From the NCBI GenBank assembly GCA_017525875.1, contig JAFXSG010000025.1, forward strand, positions 62,001 through 126,000: a stretch of DNA of 64,000 bases, read 5' to 3'. Numbering within the stretch: the stretch's first letter is position 1; each line of letters begins with the position of its first letter. Of this stretch, positions 40,563 to 49,030 are shown piece by piece. A model generated the notes under the pieces. It saw only the letters and a program-made list of their open reading frames with translations. It did not search any database and was not told the origin of the DNA. Source of the DNA: Clostridia bacterium. Lineage in GTDB: Bacteria > Bacillota > Clostridia > Christensenellales > CAG-138. Position numbers and translations under genes: made by a program.

Positions 40563-41960
40563 TTACAGGGAAGCGACAACGCCGCGCACGAACTCTTCGC
40601 TCGCGTTCGTTTCTTCCATGAGGAACCTGATATCCTCGTCTGTGAGCTCGTCCTTATGCGTGCCGACAGCCCTCTTGATCCTCGACTTGCGCATGTGGTC
40701 GAGATCGAGATCGGTGACCTGGATGAGGGAGGGGTGTGCGGGCAGGATGATGCTCTTGCCGGGGACCTCGTCCTTCGGGTCGCCGAAGCGGATATCGATA
40801 CCGTTCCGGCGGGCGAAAGAGAGCTGGGGATTGATGTGCTTGCCTGCGCCGGTGTACTCGGTCTCCTGAACCACGATGATCTGATCCTCGTCCATATCCT
40901 GCGCAAGGCGGAACGCCGCCGCGAGGGACGTATTGCCGGCGGGGCCCTTCTCAAGGCCTTCGAGGGAGGCGAGGCATTCGGTGATGTAGAACACGCTGCC
41001 CTGGGTGACGGTCACGTAGCGGTCCATGTAGCGCAGGGGCCTTGCGGCGCTCCGCGGAACGTCGGAATGGTCGGGATTGACCGCGTAGGGAACGCCGAAA
41101 CCGGTGTGGCCGGTGGTGAAGCTCTTTTTGTTGAACTGCTCGTCGCTCGCCATGTGCAGGCCGGAGAGGTTGACGGAAGCAGCGATGACCTTGGCGCTGC
41201 AGCCGGCCTTGCGGAGGCCGCGCGCGGTGCCGGTCAGGTTGCCGCCGCCCGCGTTGGTGCAGACGACCACGTCGGGATCCTTGCCGACTTTCGCGCGGAA
41301 CTGCTCCGCGATCTCATAGCCAAGGGTCTCGACGCCCGCGATGCCGAACGGGGTGTAGAGCGAGGCGTTGAAGTAGCCGGTCTCCTCTAAAAGACGGAGC
41401 ACGGTGCTGAAAAGCTCCGGTCCGACCGTGAGCTGAACGACTTCCGCGCCGAGCGCCTCGCACTTGCGGGCCTTTTCGATGATCTCGGGCTGACCGACGG
41501 CCTTGCTGTCGTAGCACTCCTGAACAACGATGCACTTGAGGCCTGCCATAGCCGCGCAGCAGGCGACCGCAGCGCCGTAGTTGCCGCTCGTTGCGGTGAC
41601 TACGCCCTTGTAGCCGAGCTTCTTTGCCTGATAAACGCTCGTGCAGGCACGGCGCGCCTTGAAGCTTCCGCTCGGGTTGGTGGCTTCATCCTTGATGAAG
41701 ATGCGCGCGCCCTTGCCGGGAGCAGCGCATTTCCTTGCGAGCGCGGTGAGGTTCTTGAGCTCGATGATCGGAGTGTTGCCGATGGAGAACAGGGACTGAA
41801 CGCGCCTGATCTCGTCGATGGTGTAGCCGGTCGCAGCCATCATCGCTTCGTAATCGAAACCTATGCCGGGTTTTTCGAACTGATCAAAATCCATTCCGAC
41901 GGCTTCTTTAATGATATCGTTCTTGCGTGCCATTATCGCCGCATAGCTGTTATCCATCAT
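40563..41960 (-). CDS. ortB: 2-amino-4-ketopentanoate thiolase, beta subunit OrtB
   Basis: 465 aa, fold-type II PLP protein. The PLP lysine is Lys101 in NPSGSFKARRA, the phosphate cradle is AGGGNLTGTA, and ATSGNYGAAVA is the Asn contact loop, as in threonine synthase relatives. With OrtA it cleaves 2-amino-4-ketopentanoate with CoA to acetyl-CoA and D-alanine. Two ATGs in tandem (41960, 41957) overlap the ortA stop (ATGATG). Confidence 0.95.
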   Translation of the reverse strand: MMDNSYAAIMARKNDIIKEAVGMDFDQFEKPGIGFDYEAMMAATGYTIDEIRRVQSLFSIGNTPIIELKNLTALARKCAAPGKGARIFIKDEATNPSGSFKARRACTSVYQAKKLGYKGVVTATSGNYGAAVACCAAMAGLKCIVVQECYDSKAVGQPEIIEKARKCEALGAEVVQLTVGPELFSTVLRLLEETGYFNASLYTPFGIAGVETLGYEIAEQFRAKVGKDPDVVVCTNAGGGNLTGTARGLRKAGCSAKVIAASVNLSGLHMASDEQFNKKSFTTGHTGFGVPYAVNPDHSDVPRSAARPLRYMDRYVTVTQGSVFYITECLASLEGLEKGPAGNTSLAAAFRLAQDMDEDQIIVVQETEYTGAGKHINPQLSFARRNGIDIRFGDPKDEVPGKSIILPAHPSLIQVTDLDLDHMRKSRIKRAVGTHKDELTDEDIRFLMEETNASEEFVRGVVASL

Positions 41961-42256
41961 TTTTCACCTCCGAAAGTGATCTCGCGCACCATATCGCCGA
42001 TCTTGAGCACTTCGGGAACGAGGAAACCGAAGTTATGAGTGAAATAGGGTGCCTCATCCACGAGCTTGCCCTCTGCGTGACGGCCGGTGCGGGTGATGAC
42101 CTCCACCTCGTCGCCGAGCTCCGCGTCCTGCTGTAGCCAGCCCTTTACCCACATTTCGAGGGGATGCTGTTTGGTGTCCTCAGGGAGTGCGTCTGAGCGC
42201 TCTTCGGGCTGAAGAACGATGCTGTGCACCTGGACCCAATCGCCTTTCTTTGCCAT
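41957..42256 (-). CDS. ortA: 2-amino-4-ketopentanoate thiolase, alpha subunit OrtA
   Basis: 99 aa, a small beta-rich protein. VQVHSIVLQPEERSDALPEDT and GDEVEVITRTGRHAEGKL are the recognisable blocks. It works as the partner of OrtB. GGAGGTTAAA precedes the ATG. The stop overlaps the ortB start by four bases. Confidence 0.92.
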   Translation of the reverse strand: MAKKGDWVQVHSIVLQPEERSDALPEDTKQHPLEMWVKGWLQQDAELGDEVEVITRTGRHAEGKLVDEAPYFTHNFGFLVPEVLKIGDMVREITFGGEK

Positions 42257-42299
42257 TTTAACCTCCTGCTGTGCTTAACTTATGTTAAACGGAATGGAA

Positions 42300-42325
42300 G
42301 GAGAAGCCCGGCAAAGAGCTTCTCC
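42300..42325 (-). other. Hairpin between ord and ortA
   Basis: GGAGAAGC (42300-42307) and GCTTCTCC (42318-42325), loop of ten. Only a weak T-run follows on the minus strand, so partial termination or transcript processing after ord is possible. Confidence 0.55.
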
Positions 42326-42334
42326 AAACCTGAA

Positions 42335-43381
42335 TTATTTCTCGATGTAGTCGCGGAAATCGCCCATGATCGCGCGCGGCACGGGCAGGTCGAGCATGGT
42401 CTTGAGACCGGGGCGTGCGTTGATGACGTGGGGTATCATATTCACGACCATAGCGATCGTGCCGATGCCGCCGTCGACCTCGGGACGGATGCTCATATTG
42501 ACTTCGGGGGTGCCGTTCAGAACGATGTAGTCGCCGGTGTGGGTGCCTTCCATCTCGGGTTCGATCTGCTGGGGATGGATCATGTCGATCTTGACTTCGC
42601 CGTCGACCCAGCCCTGGCCGGTCATGTTGACGCCGGCAACGTCGCCCGCCTTGGCAAAGCCGTAGGGGGACTTGCGGTCAACGCTCGTGACGATGGGCTT
42701 CATCTGCTGCTCGAACTTCTCTACCTTCCAGCCGAGCGCTTCGCTGATCATGCCGACGGACTCCGCAAAGCCGACGTGGCCTGCGAGCGTGCCGTCCTCA
42801 ACGCCCTTCATGAACGCGTCGACGGTGAGACCCACGCCCTGCTCCTCCATAACGGCGGGGCCGAAGGGGGAGAGGCTGTTTACGCGGCGGCAGGTGACCT
42901 TCTCAACGTCGGTCATGCAGCCGGTGAGGCAGATGGCGAGCAGGTCCATCATGAGGCCGGGGTTGATGCCGGTGCCGAGGATGGAAACGCCGTGCTCCTT
43001 GGCAAGCCTGTCCATTTCAGCCGCAAGCTCGGGTTCCTGCGCCTTGGGGTAGCTCATCTCCTCCGCGGTGGAGACCACGTTGACGTTCTGTTCGACAACA
43101 TACTTGATCTTGTTGAACGCCTTGCGGGTGAAGGAATCGGTGGCGATAACGCAGATATCGCAGTTGCCGTCATGAACGACTTCCTCGATCTTCGGGTTCA
43201 CGAAAACGTCCTCGCGGCCGTTCTGCTCAACGCCGAGCAGGTCGAAGATGCTCTTGCCGACGCGCGCCGGGTGAATGTCGCAGACGCCGACGATGTCAAC
43301 GCCCTTTTTGCCGAGAAGGACCTTTGCGATGCCGGAGCCCATTGCGCCGAAGCCCCAAAGTGCGACCTTTACATTTTCCAT
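42335..43381 (-). CDS. ord: 2,4-diaminopentanoate dehydrogenase
   Basis: 348 aa from the ATG at 43381 (AGGAGG upstream); a longer open frame is rejected because it lacks a site and crosses the promoter. KVALWGFGAMGSGIAKVLL is the NAD(P)-binding turn of a dihydrodipicolinate reductase-like fold. VICVIATDSFT and GTGINPGLMMDLLAI follow as in Ord. It oxidatively deaminates 2,4-diaminopentanoate to 2-amino-4-ketopentanoate with NAD(P) and releases ammonia. First gene of the ornithine operon. Confidence 0.94.
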   Translation of the reverse strand: MENVKVALWGFGAMGSGIAKVLLGKKGVDIVGVCDIHPARVGKSIFDLLGVEQNGREDVFVNPKIEEVVHDGNCDICVIATDSFTRKAFNKIKYVVEQNVNVVSTAEEMSYPKAQEPELAAEMDRLAKEHGVSILGTGINPGLMMDLLAICLTGCMTDVEKVTCRRVNSLSPFGPAVMEEQGVGLTVDAFMKGVEDGTLAGHVGFAESVGMISEALGWKVEKFEQQMKPIVTSVDRKSPYGFAKAGDVAGVNMTGQGWVDGEVKIDMIHPQQIEPEMEGTHTGDYIVLNGTPEVNMSIRPEVDGGIGTIAMVVNMIPHVINARPGLKTMLDLPVPRAIMGDFRDYIEK

Positions 43382-43455
43382 AGAAATATTGCCTCCTGCT
43401 TTGATTTTATGGGTTGGATACGGACCTTTCTCGAAGGCCCATGCATACACAGTAA

Positions 43456-43461
43456 TTATAC
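43456..43461 (-). promoter_or_regulatory. Extended -10 of the ornithine operon
   Basis: Minus strand TGG-TATAAT, with the TATAAT complement ATTATA at 43456-43461, about 75 bases before the ord ATG. The -35 region (TTCCTT) is poor, suggesting an activator or reliance on the extended -10. Confidence 0.55.
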
Positions 43462-43533
43462 CACAGAACGATATAAAAAGGAACCCCGTTTTTCGCTTTT
43501 TGAGCGCTTCGGGGTGTATATAATAACAGAAAA

Positions 43534-43557
43534 GCGGGCACGGTTTTCCGTACCCGC
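43534..43557 (-). terminator. Terminator of the sigma factor unit
   Basis: GCGGGCACGG (43534-43543) and CCGTACCCGC (43548-43557), loop TTTT; minus-strand tail TTTTCTG. One wobble pair. Confidence 0.8.
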
Positions 43558-43573
43558 AGTGGGAGGCTCGAGG

Positions 43574-44590
43574 TCATTCGATAAGCCCGATCACGGCTTG
43601 AGCTTCATCCGAAGAAAGGGGGAGCACACTTTTTACGGAGCTCAATTCATAGAAGGCGTAAGCCGGATCCAGCTGTATGAGCAGCAGCAGATAGCTGTCG
43701 CCAAGCTGCATGCTGTTCTTGAATGCAGTCACCCGTATCGTCTCTTCGCAGCTGCCCTTGAAGGTATCGGTGACGGTGCAGAGGTATGTTGTCCTTGCGT
43801 GGAATTCGTTTATCAGCACTCTTTCCGGGCGGACCGAGATGATCAGATCGGAATAATCCACGATGGCGGGAAGTGCTGTCGAGGTGCAGTAGGCTCCGAT
43901 CACGGTACCGGTCCCCGTGTACGGATGAGAGGGAAGCATCCCGGTCAGATACTCGATAACGCTGTCATGATCAAGCTGCTCGAGGCCGACGAGGTCATCG
44001 CCGAGAATAACGCCGTTACGATCTTCACGACACGCGGCAAGCGGGGCAAAATACAGCTCGATCTGTTCGAAGACGGAGGCATAGGCTTCCGCAAGGATCA
44101 GATGCGTTTTGCCGACCGCGAAACCGAAATCCTCCGCGGATCGAACTATGATCTCATCGCCGGACTCGAGATCGCCGCGGAAGACCCTTTCAACGCGGAA
44201 AACGTACGAAGGCATGGGGGAGTACATATCGGTATCTCCGGCGCTATCCGGCGCGCTCAGGCATACGCCCTCGAAGATATACGGTGAGATATCCATCGCC
44301 ATATCGAAGCTCCAGCCGTGGATGTACTCATGCTCCGTTTCGATCTCGGGAGCGCGGGTGATTCTCGGAGCGGCGGTCGGCGCCGGCGTTGCTGCGGCCA
44401 TCTGCTCGCCTGGCACGGCGCTGCGGTTGTTTATAAGCTTGAAAATACCGAAAACGAGCAGCAGCACGGCGGATGCGCAGACGGCGGCGACGGCCGCGTA
44501 ACGGGCGGGGAAGGCGGAAGGCTTTTCGCTTTTTGCCAAAAGGCTTTCGTCGATATCGGAAAAAGCATTGAACAGATCTTCATTCTTCAT
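43574..44590 (-). CDS. Membrane protein encoded with an ECF sigma factor (probable anti-sigma or sigma-linked sensor)
   Basis: 338 aa from the ATG at 44590, with GGAGGG upstream; start and sigma stop overlap by 11 bases. MKNEDLFNAFSDIDESLL is a short cytoplasmic segment that could contact the sigma factor. One helix (about 29-51, YAAVAAVCASAVLLLVFGIF) is followed by a Thr/Pro-rich linker (AATPAPTAAPRITRAP) and an outward domain with two similar halves (SPYIFEGVCLS.., VFRVERVFRGDL; LIISVRPERV.., YLCTVTDTFKGS). No zinc anti-sigma motif (HxxxCxxC) is present. The anti-sigma role is inferred from linkage alone. Confidence 0.7.
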   Translation of the reverse strand: MKNEDLFNAFSDIDESLLAKSEKPSAFPARYAAVAAVCASAVLLLVFGIFKLINNRSAVPGEQMAAATPAPTAAPRITRAPEIETEHEYIHGWSFDMAMDISPYIFEGVCLSAPDSAGDTDMYSPMPSYVFRVERVFRGDLESGDEIIVRSAEDFGFAVGKTHLILAEAYASVFEQIELYFAPLAACREDRNGVILGDDLVGLEQLDHDSVIEYLTGMLPSHPYTGTGTVIGAYCTSTALPAIVDYSDLIISVRPERVLINEFHARTTYLCTVTDTFKGSCEETIRVTAFKNSMQLGDSYLLLLIQLDPAYAFYELSSVKSVLPLSSDEAQAVIGLIE

Positions 44591-45146
44591 TGAGTAGACC
44601 CTCCTTTTCAAGATAGGATCGGAGCTTTTGCCTTGTTCTCGAAAGGATGACCGAAGCGTTGTTCTCGCTGATCCGGAACCGCTTTGCGATCTCGGCGATC
44701 GGTTCCGCATAAAAACAGCGGCGGATGAAGACGCCCGCGTCGCGGCGGCTGAGCGTGTGCAGGAAGGCGTTCACGGCGCGCGACAACTGCTTTGCGTCGA
44801 TCTCGCCAATAACGCTGTTTTCGGACGGGATACACTCCGAGAGCTCATCGAGCACCAGCGCGGTCTCGCCGCCTCCGCGTTTTTCGGCGTGAAGCGTATT
44901 GTAGCGGTTGACGGCGATATTCCGTGTCAGCTTGGCAAGGTAGAGCCGAAGGTTTCCTGGCCTTGTGGGCGGGATGGAATCCCATGCGGCGAGCAGCGCG
45001 TCGTTGACGCACTCCTCGGCGTCCTCGGCGCTGTGCAGAATATTGTTCGCAACGGTGAAGCAATATGCTCCGCAGCTCGCTTTCGTTTCGGCAGCGGCGC
45101 GCGCATCCCTGCCGAAATACAGTGCGATGATCTCCTCGTCCTTCAT
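44580..45146 (-). CDS. ECF-type RNA polymerase sigma factor
   Basis: 188 aa from the ATG at 45146, with AAAGGA six bases upstream; in-frame GTG and ATG codons further up are less well placed. Region 2 is AYCFTVANNILHSAEDAEECVNDALLAAWDSIPP with RLYLAKLTRNIAVNRY; region 4 is FIRRCFYAEPIAEIAKRFRISENNASVILSRTRQKLRSYL. It directs transcription of an unknown regulon. Coupled to the membrane protein gene downstream. Confidence 0.88.
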   Translation of the reverse strand: MKDEEIIALYFGRDARAAAETKASCGAYCFTVANNILHSAEDAEECVNDALLAAWDSIPPTRPGNLRLYLAKLTRNIAVNRYNTLHAEKRGGGETALVLDELSECIPSENSVIGEIDAKQLSRAVNAFLHTLSRRDAGVFIRRCFYAEPIAEIAKRFRISENNASVILSRTRQKLRSYLEKEGLLNEE

Positions 45147-45222
45147 GGTGTGTCCTTTCATAGGGCATTCGCTCCTCACCCTATAAGACAGGAAAAATAC
45201 ACAAAGCTTACAGAAGAATCAA

Positions 45223-45251
45223 AAAGGCTCCCGCGTTCTGCGGAAGCCTTT
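45223..45251 (-). terminator. Terminator of the NifU-like/GGGtGRT unit
   Basis: AAAGGCT-C-CCGC (45223-45234) and GCGG-A-AGCCTTT (45240-45251); the minus strand ends in TTTTTGATTC. Confidence 0.8.
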
Positions 45252-45263
45252 GATGCGGCCTGA

Positions 45264-46265
45264 TTATTTCTTCATCGCTTCTTCGATGGCGACTGCGGTC
45301 GCGACGGTCGCGCCGACCATCGGGTTGTTGCCCATGCCGATGAGGCCCATCATCTCAACGTGCGCCGGAACGGAGCTGGAGCCTGCGAACTGCGCGTCGG
45401 AATGCATACGGCCCATGGTATCGGTCAGACCGTAGCTTGCGGGACCGGCGGCCATGTTGTCGGGGTGCAGGGTACGGCCGGTGCCGCCGCCGGACGCGAC
45501 GGAGAAATACTTTTTCTTGTTCTCGATGCACCACTTCTTGTAGGTGCCTGCGACCGGGTGCTGGAAGCGGGTGGGGTTGGTGGAGTTGCCGGTGATGGAG
45601 ACGTCCACGTTCTCATAGCGCATGATCGCAACGCCCTCGTTGACGTCGTCCGCGCCGTAGCAGCGGACAGCGCTCCTCTCGCCCTTGCTGAACGCCTTTT
45701 CCCACTTGATCTCGAGCTCGCCGGTGAAGCGGTTCAGCTCGGTCTCGACGTGGGTGAAGCCGTTGATGCGGGAGATGATGTAGGAAGCGTCCTTGCCGAG
45801 GCCGTTGAGGATGACCTTGAGGGGCTCCTGGCGGACCTTGTTCGCGGTGCGTGCGATGCCGATCGCGCCTTCCGCCGCGGCAAAGCTCTCGTGGCCGGCG
45901 AGGAACGCGAAGCACTTGGTCTCTTCCTTGAGGAGCATCGCGCCGAGGTTGCCGTGGCCGATGCCTACCTTGCGGTGATCTGCGACGGAACCGGGGATGC
46001 AGAAGCTCTGCAGGCCCTGGCCGATGTATTCGGCGGCCTTAGCGGCGGTCTTCGCGCGGTGCTTGATCGCGATCGCGGCGCCGACGGTGTATGCCCAAAC
46101 GGCGTTCTCGAAAGCGATGGGCTGTATGCCCTGAACGATCGAACGCACGTCGATGCCCTTCGCTTCGACTATATTCTTTGCTTCCTCAAGGCCGGAGATC
46201 TTGTGGTCGTTGAGGATGTAGTTGATCTTGGAGATCCTTCTTTCGTAGCCTTCAAAAGTGATCAT
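45264..46265 (-). CDS. GGGtGRT protein
   Basis: 333 aa from the ATG at 46265 (GAGGTGG eight bases upstream). It bears the name-giving motif SVASGGGTGRTLHPDNMAAG near residues 272-291. FEGYERRISKINYILNDHKI, SFCIPGSVADHRKVGIGHGNLG and FLAGHESFAAAEGAIGIAR are conserved in this family, which is known from Clostridia and some archaea beside a NifU-like scaffold gene, as here. The biochemical role is unknown; a link to Fe-S handling is inferred from the constant pairing. Cytoplasmic. Confidence 0.88.
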   Translation of the reverse strand: MITFEGYERRISKINYILNDHKISGLEEAKNIVEAKGIDVRSIVQGIQPIAFENAVWAYTVGAAIAIKHRAKTAAKAAEYIGQGLQSFCIPGSVADHRKVGIGHGNLGAMLLKEETKCFAFLAGHESFAAAEGAIGIARTANKVRQEPLKVILNGLGKDASYIISRINGFTHVETELNRFTGELEIKWEKAFSKGERSAVRCYGADDVNEGVAIMRYENVDVSITGNSTNPTRFQHPVAGTYKKWCIENKKKYFSVASGGGTGRTLHPDNMAAGPASYGLTDTMGRMHSDAQFAGSSSVPAHVEMMGLIGMGNNPMVGATVATAVAIEEAMKK

Positions 46266-46275
46266 GGTTTCCACC

Positions 46276-46968
46276 TCATTCCTTGCGGGGGTCGATGACC
46301 TTGGCGGCTTCGTTGAACCTGCCGTAGGTCTTAACGAATTTTGCGTAAGCGTCGTTGGGCGTTTCGCCGGCCTTGATCGCTTCCATCATTTTGCCGAGGT
46401 TGACGAACTCATAACCGATGATCTCGTCGTTCTCGTCGAGCGCGAGCCTGGTGATATAGCCCTCGGTGAGGTTCAGATAGCGTGCGCCCTTTGCGCGGGT
46501 GCTGTAGGTGGTGCCGATCATGCTGCAAAGGCCTTTGCCGAGGTCTTCGAGGCCTGCGCCGATCGAAAGCCCGTTCTCGGAGAACGCGCTCTGGCTGCGG
46601 CCGTAGACGATCTGGAGGAAGAGCTCGCGCATGGCGGTGTTGATCGCGTCGCAGACGAGGTCGGTATTGAGCGCTTCGAGGAGAGTCTTGCCGGGAAGGA
46701 TCTCCGCCGCCATAGCCGCGGAGTGCGTCATGCCGCTGCAGCCGATGGTCTCCACGAGCGCTTCCTCGATGACGCCGTCCTTGACGTTGAGCGTCAGCTT
46801 GCAGGCGCCCTGTTGGGGAGCGCACCAACCGATGCCGTGAGTGAAGGCGCTGATATCGCTAATCTGCTTCGCCTTTACCCACTGGCCCTCTTCGGGTATT
46901 GGGGCGGGTTCGTGCACCGCGCCTTTGCGGACGCAGCACATGTTCTTTACGTCGATCGTGTATTCCAT
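46276..46968 (-). CDS. NifU/IscU-like iron-sulfur cluster scaffold protein
   Basis: 230 aa. VETIGCSGMTHSAAMAAEILPGKTLLEAL matches the IscU block GCxxSxAS..; further cysteines lie in KNMCCVRKG, GIGWCAPQQGAC, DLVCDAIN and KGLCSMIG. The N- and C-terminal extensions make it longer than IscU (about 130 aa). It should bind transient Fe-S clusters, probably for the GGGtGRT protein whose gene follows after ten bases. AAAGGG precedes the ATG. Confidence 0.82.
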   Translation of the reverse strand: MEYTIDVKNMCCVRKGAVHEPAPIPEEGQWVKAKQISDISAFTHGIGWCAPQQGACKLTLNVKDGVIEEALVETIGCSGMTHSAAMAAEILPGKTLLEALNTDLVCDAINTAMRELFLQIVYGRSQSAFSENGLSIGAGLEDLGKGLCSMIGTTYSTRAKGARYLNLTEGYITRLALDENDEIIGYEFVNLGKMMEAIKAGETPNDAYAKFVKTYGRFNEAAKVIDPRKE

Positions 46969-47015
46969 ATAAAAACCCTTTCTGTTTAGATTCTTTGATT
47001 TAATATATTTGTGTT

Positions 47016-47043
47016 ATTATACCATATTATTCCCGCATTGCAA
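47016..47043 (-). promoter_or_regulatory. Promoter of the NifU-like/GGGtGRT unit
   Basis: Minus strand TTGCAA (47038-47043), 16-base spacer, TATAAT (47016-47021). Confidence 0.7.
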
Positions 47044-47064
47044 TAGGCAATCCCGGAAAAGAGA

Positions 47065-47094
47065 AAAACTCCGGTCATATATCCCCGGAGTTTT
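47065..47094 (-). terminator. Terminator of the typA-ccdA-alr run
   Basis: AAAACTCCGG (47065-47074) and CCGGAGTTTT (47085-47094), loop of ten, minus-strand tail of Ts. Confidence 0.88.
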
Positions 47095-47105
47095 ATAAAG
47101 CAGTT

Positions 47106-48230
47106 TCAGCCGATATACACCCTCGGGACGCGCTTTGATACAAGGCACGCAAGCTCATAGTTGATGGTCCCGACGATCTGGGAGACCTCCTCAAGGCTCA
47201 TGCCGCCCTTGCCGAACAGGATCGCCTCGTCGCCGGGTTTCACGTCGCCGCCGGTGACGTTCGCCATGGCAACGTCCATGCAGATCCTTCCGATCTGGGG
47301 ATAGAACCGGTTGTTGATAGCGATACGCGCCTGATTGGAGAGCCGGCGGTTGTACCCGTCCGCATAGCCCGCGCAAATGACCGCGCTCCTGATGGGCTCG
47401 GTCACGGTGAAGGTCCTTCCGTAGCTGACCGTGGCGCCGGCGGGGAGCTCGCGCACCTGCGTAACGCGGGATTTCAGCGTCATTACGGGCTCGAGCACGC
47501 CGTATTCGACGGGACGGCTGTTAGGATAAAGGCCGTAGAGGATGATTCCCTCGCGGATGGAGTCGAAATGCACGGGGCTTGAAAGGATCGCAGCGGAATT
47601 GGAAACGTGGCAGTTCGGGATGCGGATGCCGCGCTCCGCAAGGCCGTTAAACACGGTCGCGTAGTTGCGATATTGGAACGAGGTGAAATCATATTGAGCG
47701 GGGTCGTCCGCCGCGGCAAAGTGGGTATACATGCCGGTGACGTCCAGATTGCTCATGTTGCAGATGCGCTCCACGGCGTCCACGGCTTCGCGGTGGTTCG
47801 CCTGCGCGAAGATGCCGATGCGGCTCATGCCCGTGTCGATGCCGACGTGCACCTTGACGGTCACGCCAAGCTCCTTTGCCGCGCGGTTCATGGCGACGGC
47901 GTGCGCTTCGTCAACGATCGTCTGTTCAAGGTCGAGCGCTGCGATCTGCTCAGCGTGGACGGGATCGGTATAGCCGAGGACGAGGATGGGCAGTTTGATG
48001 CCGGCGTCGCGCAGCTCGAGCGCTTCCCAAAAGGTTGCGACGGCGAACATATCGGCGCCGTTTGCTTCAAGATATTTTCCGCACTGTACCGCGCCGTGGC
48101 CGTATGCGTCCGCTTTGATGACGCAGATGACCTTTCGGCCGATATTGCGCTTGGCGTAGTCGAGGTTGTGTTTGAGAGCCTTGAGGTCGATCTCGACCCA
48201 TGTCCTTGCGGTCTTGTCCTCGTTTTGCAT
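47106..48230 (-). CDS. alr: Alanine racemase
   Basis: 374 aa from the ATG at 48230 (AGGAGG). ARTWVEIDLKALKHNLDYAK opens the barrel, Lys39 in VICVIKADAYGHGAV carries PLP, and the C-terminal domain has ICAGYADGYNRRLSN with RICMDVAMANV. It makes D-alanine for peptidoglycan. In this genome it could also turn the D-alanine released by OrtAB into L-alanine; that is inference. Confidence 0.95.
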   Translation of the reverse strand: MQNEDKTARTWVEIDLKALKHNLDYAKRNIGRKVICVIKADAYGHGAVQCGKYLEANGADMFAVATFWEALELRDAGIKLPILVLGYTDPVHAEQIAALDLEQTIVDEAHAVAMNRAAKELGVTVKVHVGIDTGMSRIGIFAQANHREAVDAVERICNMSNLDVTGMYTHFAAADDPAQYDFTSFQYRNYATVFNGLAERGIRIPNCHVSNSAAILSSPVHFDSIREGIILYGLYPNSRPVEYGVLEPVMTLKSRVTQVRELPAGATVSYGRTFTVTEPIRSAVICAGYADGYNRRLSNQARIAINNRFYPQIGRICMDVAMANVTGGDVKPGDEAILFGKGGMSLEEVSQIVGTINYELACLVSKRVPRVYIG

Positions 48231-48287
48231 GAAAACCTCCTGCATTTTCAGGTGATACAACTGTTTGCTATATAAAGAAAGCAAGCC

Positions 48288-49013
48288 TTAATGCATGCCT
48301 TCGGTGAACGCGTCGATAAAGAGATACACTGCGATCAGCAGGATGAAGACGCCGAGGACGATCCTGATGATCCTGCTCACACGCTCGTATTTGGGGCTTG
48401 CCATGAGCTTCTGAACGAAGCCGACGCTCGTCCCGGCGACGACGGAGAGCACGGCGTGACCGATCGAGAAGAACAGCAGCAGCAGAACGCCGAACAGGGT
48501 GCTGCCTTTGCCCGCGCCTGCGGCGACCGCCATCAGCGCGATCACGACCGGAAGCGCGCAGTGCGAAGCGAATACGCCGGCGAGGACGCCCGCGATGAAC
48601 GCGCCGAACCAGCCGGTGAGGCGGTTTTTCGCCATGATCGAGCTGCCGGAGGGGATGATGTTGATAACGTCCCACATCTGCAGCGCCATCAGAACGAGAA
48701 GGACGCCCATTGCGATATGCAGCCAGAATTCGGACTTTTCAAGCAGCCCGCCGATCAGCGAGGCGATGAGCCCGAACACGCAGAACACGACCGCGGAACC
48801 CAGCGCAAAAAGCAGGCTGAGCCAGAACGCGCGGCGCGAGCTCGGCATTTCGCCGCTCTCGCCTGCGCCGCCGACGTAGCCTATTATAAGAGGTATCGTC
48901 GAAAGCGAACACGGCATCAGCGAAGTAAGAACGCCGGAAACGAGCGCGGCCACGGGGCCGAGCCAGGGCGTGACGTTTATAAGCTGCGAAAGCTTGTCGA
49001 GAAGAGCATCCAT
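48288..49013 (-). CDS. CcdA-like cytochrome c biogenesis/thiol-disulfide membrane protein
   Basis: 241 aa with six helices. The redox cysteines are in LTSLMPCSLSTIPLIIGYVGG (first helix) and FASHCALPVVIALMAV (fourth helix), the DsbD-beta/CcdA arrangement. It would carry reducing power from cytoplasmic thioredoxin to the outside. No cytochrome c gene is seen. A gap of 17 bases separates it from typA. Confidence 0.87.
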   Translation of the reverse strand: MDALLDKLSQLINVTPWLGPVAALVSGVLTSLMPCSLSTIPLIIGYVGGAGESGEMPSSRRAFWLSLLFALGSAVVFCVFGLIASLIGGLLEKSEFWLHIAMGVLLVLMALQMWDVINIIPSGSSIMAKNRLTGWFGAFIAGVLAGVFASHCALPVVIALMAVAAGAGKGSTLFGVLLLLFFSIGHAVLSVVAGTSVGFVQKLMASPKYERVSRIIRIVLGVFILLIAVYLFIDAFTEGMH

Positions 49014-49030
49014 TCTTTACGGTTAATTGA

